Shown: positions 26,601 to 37,145, counted from the stretch's first letter. The stretch: DNA of 64,000 bases from Plotosus lineatus (GCA_024760905.1 CM045745.1:19780282-19844281); one strand, 5' to 3'. The notes: a model not told the origin generated them from the letters alone. Numbers and translations: made by a program.

Positions 26601-26875
26601 TTCTTGGCGTCTTCGACCAACAGTAGTCCAATTTCCATCAGCACCCTGTTGATTGACAGCACTGATAAGCGGTCGTTGTTAACCCGGGCCTCGACCGATC
26701 CGGTATGGAGGTAATACTTTTGATTTGCATTTTAAGTAATTGGCATTGGTTTTACGTCGGATGCCCTTCCTGACACAACCCTCTGCATTTCTCCGGGCTT
26801 GGGACCGGCATGAGGGGGAGAGACACTGGTTAGTGCCCCCCCACCTCATGGCTGCATTTTTGGCATACAGCTCAT
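23684..26875 (-). mobile_element. Near full-length RTE LINE (R4) with 18-bp duplication
   Basis: The insertion occupies 23702-26857 (3156 bp) and is bordered by TTTTGGCATACAGCTCAT at 23684-23701 and 26858-26875. The 3' tail on the - strand is (GAA)n. Length and content fit a complete RTE: 5' region, APE endonuclease, reverse transcriptase, short 3' end. It landed inside Tc1-A, so it is younger than that element. Frames are broken, so it is non-autonomous now. Confidence 0.95.
23958..26631 (-). pseudogene. RTE polyprotein remnant: endonuclease and RT
   Basis: From the 5' end: TLNVGTMHRKGRELVDMMQR and DILCVQETRWKG (APE endonuclease Asn and Glu motifs, near 26540-26430); GADFNGHVGAGNRG (Asp/Asn motif, near 26140); NYRGIKLMSHTMKLWERIVE (RT, near 24960); MFADDIVICSESREQ (catalytic YADD-type motif, near 24500); and the MLYGLETVALEERQEAELEE C-terminus near 24120. 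Several frameshifts and stops separate these blocks. Confidence 0.9.
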
Positions 26876-26993
26876 GAAAACCAAAAATCCCTATCTCAAA
26901 AAATTAGCATATTTCATCCGCCCAATAAAAAAAGTGTTTTTAATACAAAAAAAAAAAAATCAACCTTCAAATAATTTAAGTTCAGTTATGCAC

Positions 26994-27939
26994 TCAATAC
27001 TTGGTCAGAAATCCTTTTGCAGAAATGACTGCTTCAATGCGTCGTGGCATGGAGGCAATCAGCCTGTGGCACTGCTGAGGTGTTATGGAGGCCCAGGATG
27101 CTTCGATAGCGGCCTTAAGCTCATCCACAGTGTTGGTTCTGGTGTCTCTCAACTTTCTCTTCACAATATCCCACAGATTCTCTATGGGGTTCAGGTCAGG
27201 AGAGTTGGCAGGCCAATTGAGCACAGTAATACCATGGTCAGTAAACCATTTAGCAGTGGTTTTGGCACTGTGAGCAGGTGCCAAGTCGTTCTGAAAAATG
27301 AAAATCTACATCTCCATAAAGCTTTTCAGCAGATGGAAGCATGAAGTGCTCCAAAATCTCCTGATAGCTATCTGCATTGACCCTGCCCTTGATAAAACAC
27401 AGTGGAGCAACACCAGCAGCTGACATGGCACCCCAGACCATCACTGACTGTGGGTACTTGACACTGGACTTCAGGCATTTTGGCATTTCCTTCTCCCCAG
27501 TCTTCCTTCAGACTCTGGCACCTTGATTTCCGAATAACATGCGAAATTTTCTTTCATCCGAAAAAAAGTACTTTGGACCACTGAGCAACAGTCCAGTGCT
27601 GCTTCTATGTAGCCCAGGTTCTGCCGCTGTTTCTGGTTCAAAAGTGGCTTGACCTGGGGAATGCGGCACCTGTAGCCCAGTCGACTTCTTCCACAGGTCC
27701 CCCAAGGTCTGGAATCGGCCCTTCTCCACAATCTTCCTCAGGGTCCGGTCACCTCTTCTGGTTGTGCAGCGTTTTCTGCCACACTTTTTCCTTCCCACAG
27801 ACGTCCCACTGAGGTGGCTTGATACAGCACTCTGGGAACAGCCTATTCGCTCAGAGATTTCTTTCTGTGTCTTACCCTCTTGCTTGAGGGTGTCAATGAT
27901 GTCCTTCTGGACAGCAGTCAGGTCGGCAGTCTTACCCAT
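26994..27939 (-). pseudogene. Tc1-A transposase, frameshifted
   Basis: Reading frames on the - strand cover HTH (QKEISERIGCSQSAVSSHLS), the FFSDERKF motif with the first catalytic Asp, and the segment SPDLNPIENLWD with the final Glu; the second Asp block is damaged around 27284-27250. At least three frames are needed to read it through, so this is a dead DDE transposase. Confidence 0.88.
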
Positions 27940-28289
27940 GATTGCGGTTTTGAGTAATGAACCAGGCTGGGAGTTTTTAAAAGCCTCAGGAATCTTTTGC
28001 AGGTGTTTAGAGTTAATTGGTTGATTCAGATGATTAGCTTAATAGCTCATTTAAACTACCTTTTCATGATATGCTAATTTTTTGAGATAGGAATTTTGGG
28101 TTTTCATGAGCGCTATGCCAAAATCATCAGTATTAAAACAATAAAAGACCTGAAATATTACAGTTGGTGTGCAATGAATCTAAAATATATGAAAGTTTAA
28201 TTTTTATCAATACATTACAGAAAATAATGAACTTTATCACAATATGCTAATTTTTTGAGAAGGACTAGTAATCATTTAAAAAAAAATGT

Positions 28290-28505
28290 GGTGGCATGGT
28301 GGCGTAGCAGCTAGCTCAGTTTGATTCCCGGTCTTTATTTCTGTGTGGAGTTTGTATGTTCTCTCGTGGTTGTGTGGGTTTCCTCCCACAGTCCAAAAAC
28401 GTGCACAGTAGGCTAATAATTCTGAATTGTCCCTAGGTGATTGTGAATGGTTGTGTGTGTTGGCCCTAGAATGGCCGGAATGAATGAAATGCATGAATGG
28501 ACGAA
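28290..28505 (+). mobile_element. tRNA-derived SINE fragment, 'cctcccacagtcc' family
   Basis: GTGGCATGGTGGCGTAGCAG head, GTTTGATTCCCGG B-box-like site and TTTCCTCCCACAGTCCAAAA core, the same as 31745-32015. Truncated at the 3' end into a GAATGAATG tail. Confidence 0.75.
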
Positions 28506-28644
28506 AATAAGACACCAGATTATGTACTGGGATTTTTTGGCCATAATCGGCTTCTATAAGCTGTGAGTGAGCACATTTTTATTTTTGTTTTATTTTTTTA
28601 TATATAATTTTTTATTATTATTATTTTTGTATGATACTGTATTA

Positions 28645-28855
28645 TTCCCACAAGGGAAGCTTTAGCTCCTGCATTTAACCCATCTGTAGTGAACACACAC
28701 AGTGGAGCACTAGGGAGCAGTTGGGGGTTACATGCTTTGTTCAAGGGCACTTCAGCCATGAAGATGGAGGGAGGGAAGGTGCTGCCCTCCGCCTTCAGGC
28801 ATTTTTCTGTCCCAAGCCCACTTCTCTAATCATTAGGCCATGGCTGAACCCATTT
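28645..28855 (-). mobile_element. tRNA-derived fish SINE, copy 2
   Basis: Same family as 11665-11970: CTCCTGCATTTAACCCATC, GTTCAAGGGCACTTCAG and a reversed tRNA end AATCATTAGGCCATGGC. Confidence 0.7.
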
Positions 28856-28859
28856 TGCT

Positions 28860-30120
28860 GGACATCAATATCTAAAATGTTATGCTTGCTAAAACTTTGA
28901 TGATTCTTATAATATTAAAGCACCTTGTTTCCAGGAAGATGAATGTTTTGGCCTGTCATTTCCTGCTTCCACCACAGCTTCACACATCAAGTTTCTCAAA
29001 TGAAGGCTTCTTTAGTGAATGGACAGTCATCATAAAACACACAGTTAGTAAGATCAGGAGCCTCCCATTGGCATGAGTAATATTCTCCTGTAATGAAAAA
29101 AAAAAAGAAATGAAAAACTTGTTGGCACAAGCATTTGCTTCATACTTTGATGATTCTTATGGGTTAGTGATGTATTTCTCTGAGTACTTGTCAGTGTTCC
29201 TGTTATTTTTTCCGAACTCAAATTTTTGATTTGCTCGTTCTATAAACATCGTCTTATTATTCTAATGTATCTTCCCTGATATGGTTTGTGTCTTTGATTG
29301 TTTGTGGTAGGGTCTAAATGATGAACAAAGATAATGGCGGAAAGAAAATAGTGCGAGGACCAAAAGCTCTACGTATTTGTGACATAATTCTGGACAAAAT
29401 TTTGTTCTACTTCATGGATCATTTCATATCAGCCCATTTCTTGCCAATATTAATTTGCATATTTCAGCTGATGTACAGCATTTTGTTAATGTACAATACA
29501 TTTCTGCCCAATCAAATATTACTACACTTGTCTGCCATCTTGTGGTTAAAATAATTAATGGCAGATATGAATAACAATAAATGGAGGGAAATGGAAAATA
29601 TTGGCAAAGTTATTTTTGACCCCAAGATCCGTTGGAACTGGCTGGCGATATTTTTGCCTCCATACCTGATACACCAGATGTAAATGGTTGAGGTTGTTGG
29701 TTCTCTGGCTATTAGAAATGAATGCTCAGTTTCATTGTGTTGGGAGCAATCAGCTGTGTTTTTCAGGATTGTGTTGTCTTTTAAGACATGGTTCATTCAA
29801 AGCTGCAGCTTTCATATAATGAATACAGGTGCATTCAGGTGTTCTTCAGAAAAGTCTAAGTGGTCTGTGTAAATCGTTGATATCATTGTCTGTAGTACTG
29901 CTTTCTGTTGATGTCCATTCCAAGGCAAAGCACAAGAATAAGCCATGGTGTCATTGAAGATTCAAGACAGGATTGAAAAGAAGGATACCAAAGGATTAAT
30001 CTCAAAAGTGAAGGAGAGAAGCAAAGAATTTGGAAAACTATAAGTGAGCTGTTATGATAAAGCATGTGAAGGACCTTTGGAAGTGATTCATATTTTATTG
30101 TTCAAACATGCATCTATCTA
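28860..30120. other. RELL1 intron 3 segment, nothing recognised
   Basis: No exon or transposon terminus identified. The sequence is AT-rich with short A runs. Confidence 0.4.
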
Positions 30121-30124
30121 TAGC

Positions 30125-30365
30125 ACTTCTCTATTAGGGTCACAGGGGACGCTGCAGACAATTTCAATCTCAGGTGAGAGGTGGCGTATACCCTTAACTA
30201 TTTGCAAGATTAACACCGGCACTGTGGATAAGGTGGAGTAACCATTTGATCTAATACCGGACTGTGGGAGTAACCTGGAGTTCCTGAGGGGGAACCCACA
30301 TTAGCACAGAGAGAACATGAAAACTCCATGCAGAAATGGCCTCGCCCAGCTGGCGAATTTAAGGC
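30125..30365 (-). mobile_element. SINE copy, 'cctcccacagtcc' family, reverse
   Basis: Reverse-oriented degraded copy: GAACCCACATTAGCACAGAGAG and GAACATGAAAACTCCATGCAG are the complement of the conserved core near the tRNA-like head. Confidence 0.6.
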
Positions 30366-30475
30366 TATTTTCTTTGAGGCAGATATGCTGAACATTGCCA
30401 ATATGATGCCCTGTTTTAACACAATCAGTTTTAAAATGTTAAATATTGTTTTTTTTCCCCTGCAGTTTCAATAAA

Positions 30476-30508
30476 AGCTCTCTCTCTCTGTCTCTCTCTC
30501 TCTCTCTC
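30476..30508. repeat. CT microsatellite forming a splice acceptor tract
   Basis: (CT)n immediately upstream of the CCCCAAG acceptor of RELL1 exon 4. It takes the place of the usual mixed pyrimidine tract. Confidence 0.9.
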
Positions 30509-30517
30509 ACCCCCAAG

Positions 30518-30572
30518 CTAACACCGATGCCTTGAGAGCCATGGTTACTGATAACAGCATAGACTCTGATGG
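30518..30572 (+). CDS. RELL1: RELL1 exon 4 (55 nt)
   Basis: The acceptor is a CT microsatellite ending CCCCAAG|CT and the donor is GATGG|GTAAGA. It encodes ANTDALRAMVTDNSIDSDG, matching human ANADVLKAMVADNS. The length is not a multiple of three (phase 1 in, phase 2 out), so skipping would shift the frame of everything downstream. Confidence 0.92.
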
Positions 30573-30935
30573 GTAAGATACAGTATTTCTTACAAATCTT
30601 TTCAATTTTGCAGTGTGATTATTTTTGAAAAGGACCCAGCAGATTTTAATTAATGGTTTGTGGACACCTAACCGTGACCCATGTAGGGGTTTCCCCCAAA
30701 CTTGAAAATCAGTAACGAACAATCATTTAGTTATCTATTTTTGCTGTATCATCACAATATGTTTTTCCTGAATCTAAGGAGCTGAAAAACATTCGAGGAT
30801 TACAGTTTATTTATGCACAAAATGAGCTCCATAGTGACATGGTTTGCTAAAGTTAGAGTGGACAAACTTGAAGAGCTTGCACAGAGCTTGGGTCATTTTC
30901 CCAACTCTAGTGGAAAATATAGCTCTAAAATAAGT

Positions 30936-31700
30936 TACCGTAAACGATGTGATAAACTCCCAGGGTGCTTAAAAAATTGAGTGGGTTTGCGCTTATTAAA
31001 ATGTTTCCAGTGGAGTGGAACAGTAATTGCGTATTACCATCGAGGTTGAAATCATGAATAATAACAGAACAATAAAACAGTTTTACTGGTATTTGTGTTA
31101 TTCATTTTGGGGTATCAACCAAACTACTTACATGAAAGCTGAAAATAAACAGAAAACGGCATAAATTAAAAAGGAAAAAGGGGAAAAAAGACTTTTCCTT
31201 CCCTTACTTTTCCCTCCCGGTGCTGTTCCTTTAAACATTTCCTTTAAACATTTTCCAAAGTAAAATGAGCCAATCAACACAAATGTCAACTTTAGCACAT
31301 GGCAAGTTGAACCAATCAAGAACATAAACAAAAGCACATGGCCAGGAACTTCTTTAAATTTATGAAGTCAGTGAGCAGGAGAATTGGGTGAAAAATACTC
31401 ATCACTTTCTGATAGGTCGATATCTGGCTCATCGCTCCATTCATTCAGAGCATCTCATAGTTTTGCTGTAGCAGTTTCTAATGGTTCATAGGTTGTTGGA
31501 CATTTACCAAGAGAACACAGCATGGTGGAACAATCAAATGCGTTGTGACTGAACATTATAGACAGTCCCCAGTGGCAGGGGCTATTGAAATACCTTGTAA
31601 ACTCACTTTTACAGGCAGTGAACGCCTCACGGTAAGGTAACAGAGACTGATCAAATAAAATTGGAACGTTTGATGCAACATAGAGCATACTTGGCAGTGT
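30936..31700 (-). mobile_element. X-family DNA transposon, copy 2 (inverted)
   Basis: Begins TACCGTAAACGATGTGATAA and follows the reverse complement of 4311-5163, including the peptide LGKCPTTYEPLETATAKL on the - strand. The far end is truncated. Confidence 0.75.
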
Positions 31701-31744
31701 CTTATAAAAATATTTGTTAAATAATTTGTTCATACTGTCAAGTT

Positions 31745-32015
31745 ATGTGATCTGAGTTTGCATGTTTTCCCTGGTTGTGTGGGGTTTTTATAGAAACTCT
31801 GGTTTCCTCCCACAGTCCAAAGACATGCATGGTCAACAAGTCATTCTAAATTGCCCCTAGGTGTGAATGTGAGTGGGCGTGGTGGTTTCTTTGTGCTGCA
31901 GTAGACGTGTGATCTGTTAAGGGTGAGCTCCACTTCACACACAGCCAGCTGGGATTGGCTCCAGCTTCCACTGTGACCCTGACAGATACAGTAAGTGGTT
32001 TAGTTACTGGATGGA
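31745..32015 (+). mobile_element. SINE copy, 'cctcccacagtcc' family
   Basis: GGTTTCCTCCCACAGTCCAA, AAATTGCCCCTAGGTGTGAA and AGCTGGGATTGGCTCCAGC appear in order, ending in AGTTACTGGATGG. These blocks are typical of an abundant fish SINE. Confidence 0.8.
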
Positions 32016-32388
32016 GGAAAATGCTGTGCCATATAGAAAGCACTTAAAAACTCATCACTTGTTGGATATCTAATTGATTTCATTGTCTGTAGTAGTTCAG
32101 TGTATACTGGGGTAATTTTGGCACCTTTTCTTGAGTTAGAGCAACAATCTTGCAGCTGTCTGGCATTACAATAAATGCAGATATTTTTTGCTAGCTGAGC
32201 TTTTTTTTTTTACTTTGGGATTTGATAAATGAGGGTCTTTTTTGCAAGGTGGCATTGTAGACTTTGAAATAAATTTGTCACCCTTTCAACATGTGTTTAC
32301 ATTTAATTGTTATATAATTATAAGATTAAGCTATAGATAATTGTTGATCCAGTTTCATAAACTGTCAGCCATTTTGATGCTGTACATA

Positions 32389-32818
32389 ATAATCTCTCGC
32401 TACTTCACGCTTCAATTCATGTGGCTTCAGTGCATCGCGCTGAAAAATAAGGAAATTCAGGAAGAATAGGGGAAAAAGTTAAGGAAAATGCCACAAAACA
32501 AGGCCAATTATGCAAAAAACAAAAACAAACAAAAAAAACAGACACAAAAAAACCCAACCCAAAACCCCCCAACAAAACTTCTTGCATTTTTATGTGAGGT
32601 GCGCACCTGAGTGTGTGTATTTATATTTTATTTACATCTTATACATTATTTTTGAATGTTTGTTATTATAAGCATTAATAGTGTTGAATATGTATTTATT
32701 GATGCATACACATACATGCATGTATACGTCAGTAGGTTCGATCCTACTTTGTGGAAATTTGGTGGTCGCGGGGGGGTTCTCGGTCCCAATTAACCGCGGA
32801 AAGTGAGGGATCCCTGTA
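32389..32818 (+). mobile_element. Y-family MITE Y3
   Basis: Left end CTCTCGCTACTTCACGCTTC and right end GCGGAAAGTGAGGGATCCCTG, 430 bp, non-coding. One unit of the sequence that is a minisatellite in Y2 is at about 32596-32616. Confidence 0.85.
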
Positions 32819-33921
32819 GGTGGAATATATGAGTTGGTATCTGTAGTCCATAGTCAGTATTCCTTTTTAAATATTTCAAATAAAATGCACTGCAGAACAT
32901 TTTCCTGGACTGTTCTATGCAATTCAATAATGCACCATCCATTTGTATAATACACTTGTCTGTATTGCTTTCTGACCAGAAATCATTCCTCCACTGTGCT
33001 TGAAAGTCCTTTTTTTTAATATTCATCTAGCTGTTCCGCCTTGGTGTTATGAATCCCCCTCCCCTCCCCATCCCAAGTTTCTTGCACTCTGGTTAAGAAG
33101 TAGAGATTGCCTGTGGGATATCAGAATAACACTGCAGGAGGGAAAGTGATGGCAGTTATTGCGACAGGGAATGATAGTCTTATTAGGAGTCAAGGCAGCA
33201 GAAGAGAATGAGCAAACGATAATAGAAGAGCATATAGATGAGTGCATGGGACAGATGAGTTGAAGACTGGACTATTTCAGCACACTGATGTTGGATACTG
33301 TGCCCTCGTTTTCTGACTCGGCTGTTGGCAGATGGGTGTAGCCAGAGGCCTGAACTCACCGGATAAGGTGGAGATAAAATTGGAGAGAAAACTCATTGAG
33401 ATTGGAGAAAGAGTCTGTTACTGGGTATAGGGCTTGATTGTGGAAGCGTATTCTCAGTGTAAGAGATGGCTGCAGATGGTGATTTATATCACGTCTCTTC
33501 CAATCGATAATCATCCATTTTCAACACCACATGTTACACGCTCTCGGGGTAGTCACGTGGTGAAATAGAGACTGGGAAATGGCATGCTGCAATTGCCACA
33601 AATCGCAGGACTGCATCTTGACTTTATGCATTATTAGTGAGGGATGTCTTACAATAAACAATGCATAGTATTACAACTTTCAAGGAAAACAAGAAAGCGA
33701 TATTTTGTGAAATATTCACTAATTTATAGAAATCTCCCATTTTTGTCTGAAAATTGTTGTACGTAGCTTGTTGAATAAAATCTATAATAAGCTGATGTAA
33801 GGAAATCTGACTTGGAGGAAACCACCAATATGTCCACAATTTAATGGCATGTATAAGGCTCAGGTATCTACACTGACATGGGAATCTTTTGCTGTTTGTT
33901 TGTTATTTTGTCTGTTTGTAG
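32819..33921. other. RELL1 intron 4 remainder
   Basis: No exon, RNA gene or transposon terminus recognised. Ends in the acceptor TTTGTAG of exon 5. Confidence 0.4.
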
Positions 33922-34179
33922 CCCTCCTACAACACCTACAACACCTGTTCCTTTGACACCTACTACCCCTGTGAGTCCTGTGTCACCCAGAGCTCCTGCA
34001 GCAGCAGCAGCAGCCAAGCACACCTGTAACCACCTTCACACCATCGGCGGAGCAGTAGGACATAACAACATGTGTAACCGCTGTAATCATAAGAAATGGC
34101 CGCTCGTGAGGCGTGGCTCAAACAGGAAAGTGGATCGGCGCTCCCATGTTGGAGAGGTGACCGTGCTAGCAGTTGGCAG
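33922..34179 (+). CDS. RELL1: RELL1 exon 5: Pro/Thr linker, poly-Ala, Cys/His block
   Basis: The acceptor is TTTGTAG|CC and the donor is GGCAG|GTGTGT. The 258-nt exon encodes a low-complexity TTP/VSP linker, six alanines coded mostly by GCA, and then KHTCNHLHTIGGAVGHNN, MCNRCNHKKWPLVRRG and GEVTVLAVGR. The Cys/His-rich part aligns with human KHVCGHHLHTVGGVV and CHRCRHKRW. The poly-Ala run sits where I recall SPGGTPGK in human, so it looks like a lineage-specific repeat expansion. Confidence 0.93.
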
Positions 34180-34713
34180 GTGTGTGTTTTTTCCTGTGAA
34201 ATAACCAGTGGTGTGTGTCTGAATTCTTTCTATGGATATCTAAGTGTATTGTCATGCATTTTATTGTTTCAAGGAATATATATATATTTTTTTAATTCTG
34301 TGAGCAGTATACTCTACAGTGAGCAGAACATACTGACTGACAGGTTGACGTTTTGGTGTTCGCATGTGTGGAGATTTAACGACCATTTTAGCTAATTTAT
34401 CTTGCATGTCTGTGTATGTGACTGGTTGAGAGTTTCACTCATGTACTCTCTGCAGGAGAGTCTGTTTCGAATGCTAATCGAGCATTTCCTTATGCATCCA
34501 TTGTGATAAATGAGAGTTTATACCAGGGTCACCCCTAACCCATGTGTGTTTGTGTGGAGATGGAAATTAATTTCCCAATTTATTTAATTAATTACTGGGT
34601 GAATGTTAGTGAACTGATCGTGTGAATAGTTGTTGTTCATGGTGTGCGTAAGCAGAGATAAGTCTTTATATTTTGTTAAACAGTCGACTAAAGATTCCGT
34701 GTTTTAATTTCAG

Positions 34714-34855
34714 ATTCCGTGTGACGAAAACTGACCCACGGCCGCCCCGGGAAAGACGTAGCCTGCTGATCACTGAGCCTAATGGCAGTGTCCCTGTCAC
34801 TCCGGTAAAGACAGAGGCAGCCCCAGTAAACAGCATTCCAGCTGCAGAGCCTCAG
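34714..34855 (+). CDS. RELL1: RELL1 exon 6: RFRV docking motif, C-terminal tail
   Basis: The acceptor is AATTTCAG|A and the donor is CCTCAG|GTGAGC. Joined to exon 5, it completes an Arg codon and gives RFRVTKTDPRPPRERRSLLI and then PVTPVKTEAAP. RFRV fits the [R/K]Fx[V/I] motif bound by OSR1/SPAK kinases, which RELT-family members are reported to bind. Retention of the following intron would add about 53 in-frame residues and a stop at 35012-35014. Confidence 0.92.
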
Positions 34856-35690
34856 GTGAGCTCCACTAAGAATACACTACATATTAATAAACCATACGAA
34901 ATCCTCAGTCAGAGTGGGTGGCTAGAGTCATCATTACCATATGTTTTGTTTCCTTTCAAAAATGTTACAATTTTTGTTGGATTTCTAAATTACAATGCAT
35001 GCTTATTTAAATAAGTATTAGAAAACATTCATACAACTGGCAGTCTGTAATTCATAAGTCAATCAAGAGATTACTAATTCATCACACTGTGTTTCAAAAC
35101 ACATCAAAACTAATTTGAAATGAAAGTTATTGCCTATTACTTTTTTTAATATTATTATTAATAAATACGTATTCTTCAACTTCGGCAACGTCCACTGAAG
35201 CTGGAGTGATTATTTTGTATGTACCACACAGTAATATGAGAATCAAAAATAAAACAAGGCTTCAAGTTTTTTTTTAAATTTTTTATAAATATACACTTTT
35301 TGACAGTGGCAGGTGGGCTCTACATGCAGATGCCAATTTACTGCTGTTTTATAACTAACAAATGAAGTCTCTCTGAAGACATACAGATTCATTTAAATAA
35401 GGTTTTTGTTTTGAAAGTCATCCAGAGATTGAGTATTCTACACAGTAATATAAGAAAAGCACAGTCTGTAAGGATTTGTTATTAAACTCAAATTTGTAGT
35501 ATATACTGCATAGAAACATAAAAAAGCAAACTAAAGTTATATTTTTATTATTAATTTTTAACCATGAAATGATGATGCCATATCATTGTCTGTGACAAAT
35601 TATGGACATCCTTTGTTTTGATTCAAGTATTATCCACTTTGGATAATATTTATGAATATTTGAAAATTTATGATCGTGCCACTCCCATGT
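34856..35690. other. RELL1 intron 6, first part
   Basis: AT-rich, nothing recognised, apart from an in-frame read-through of 53 codons after exon 6. Confidence 0.4.
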
Positions 35691-35694
35691 ACTA

Positions 35695-35878
35695 TCATCA
35701 TTTCTGTAACCGCTTAATCCTAATTAGAGTCGCGAAGAGGCTGGCGCCTATCCCAGCCAACTTCAGGCAAGGGAAGAGGACACTCTGGACAGCTCACCAG
35801 GCCATCGCCTTGCGGAAATACGCTGACGGCTTTGCAGCCTACTCTACCAATTAACCGCTTAAAAGTAAGGGATCCCTG
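35695..35878 (-). mobile_element. SINE tail fragment
   Basis: Complement reads GGCTGGGATAGGCGCCAGCC and ATTAGGATTAAGCGGTTACA, the tail type of S4 at 56967-57310. Its border carries a few bases of a Y-family end (GGGATCCCTG). Confidence 0.7.
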
Positions 35879-35880
35879 TA

Positions 35881-36745
35881 CAGACGCTCCCCGACTTACG
35901 TTCACTTTCGACTTACGTTCACTTTCAACTTATGTTCGGCCGTCTGGAACCAATTAAAAACGTAAGTTGTTACAGTGTCGTATGACGTGTGACATATGAC
36001 GCTCATACTGTACTACACATCCATAAATACCATTACCGTATCTCATAAAACGCCACTAAATCAATTATTATAAACATATTGTTAAATAATATCAAATATG
36101 TCAAATAATATCAACATTAATTTCAAATAAATTATATCCAAGCAAAATAACTTCAAATTGATAAATTTTAATCAAATTCACTCATCAAATATCAAATACA
36201 GTATCAAATATAACCTTTAACATTCTCTATGATGCAATTTTTCTGCTTGTAAATGGTTCCGATGGTCGACAGATGGTCACATGACATGAAGCTGAGCTGA
36301 CTCACTTTACATGAAGCTTAAAACAGCCAATCAACGCTTACAATATGTGAGGCGCTCAATCCCGAAACTAGTGCACTTGCTGAAAGTAGTTTACTTGCTT
36401 GAAACAAAGCACGGGTTATACAGACTTTTGGTCATTTTAAGTGCGCAAGGGCGCCGTTGAACTTGTTTAATACTCAGCCTGCACTGATGTGAATCACTGA
36501 TGTGAATCAGCAGAGCAGAGAGTTCTCTTTCTTGGGTTTTCATTCATTTTACAACTCTTTGTTTATCTGAGTATGCATGGTAGATTGTGCCGATCTGAGC
36601 AGATAGTTAATGGACGCAGCGTCATTACGTCAGCGTACTACGTAGGTACGTCTAAACTCAAAATTTGACTTTTTTTTTTTTTTTTTTTTTAAAAAAAAAA
36701 GGCGAAAAAACGTAAAACGGATGAACGCAAGTCGGGGAGTGTCTG
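35881..36745 (+). mobile_element. T-family pogo-like element T2
   Basis: Both TIRs are present: CAGACGCTCCCCGACTTACG and the complement of GCAAGTCGGGGAGTGTCTG, each bordered by TA. 865 bp with no coding frame and an A/T homopolymer near 36670-36700. Confidence 0.9.
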
Positions 36746-36749
36746 TACT

Positions 36750-36940
36750 CTTGACGAAAGTCAGCAATGGTTCTTTTACATGCCTCACACCATAGACAGT
36801 GTGTGACATGGCCGGGCTTTGATAACCCAGTTAGCTCAACTGGGGGGACAGTGCCAACCTTGTGAAGAATGAGACTCAAACCCGCAACCTTAGGATCAGC
36901 GATCCAGTGCCCTATACCACTATGTCACCACTGCCCTACC
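36750..36940 (-). mobile_element. tRNA-derived SINE head copy S3
   Basis: Complement carries the GTGGTGACATAGTGGTATAG head, the GGGTTTGAGTCTC B-box-like region and the body with AGCTAACTGGGTTATCAAAG. The tail is truncated by T2. Confidence 0.8.
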
Positions 36941-36963
36941 ATGTACTATATACTAATTAATTA

Positions 36964-37005
36964 CAGGGATCCCTCACTTTCCGCGGTTAATTGTGACCAC
37001 CAATT
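36964..37005 (-). mobile_element. Y-family MITE end fragment
   Basis: CAGGGATCCCTCACTTTCCG followed by GCGGTTAATTG; only the terminus is present. Confidence 0.75.
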
Positions 37006-37059
37006 AGCAGAGTCAGCCTATCCTGAAACGCTTTATTATAATTATTTTATAATAATAAC

Positions 37060-37108
37060 AATGATGATGATGATGATATGTAATGTTTCTGGGGGGGGGG
37101 GTTGGATT

Positions 37109-37139
<31 letters not shown>

Positions 37140-37145
37140 TTCTTT
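37060..37145. repeat. ATG, poly-G and CT microsatellites
   Basis: (GAT)n, a run of ten G, then (CT)n. Confidence 0.85.

Larger units (their letters stand above)
23539..28268 (-). mobile_element. Tc1 transposon (Tc1-A) split by an RTE
   Basis: Inverted ends CTAGTCCTTCTCAAAAAATT and its complement are flanked by TA at 23537-23538 and 28269-28270. Removing the RTE and one duplication leaves about 1556 bp, close to the 1551 bp of Tc1-B at 45374-46924. The transposase is on the - strand, starting near 27939 with MGKTADLTAVQKDIIDTLKQ (HTH) and ending near 26994 with SPDLNPIENLWDIVKRKLR. It is broken by frame changes, so it is not expressed intact. Antisense to RELL1. Confidence 0.93.

Noticed and set aside
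26994..27344. Host gene on the + strand at 26874-27344
   Set aside because: It is the complement of the Tc1-A transposase.
33878..34204. Independent 108-codon gene starting at 33878
   Set aside because: It is RELL1 exon 5 plus intron sequence; the in-frame Met is upstream of the splice acceptor.
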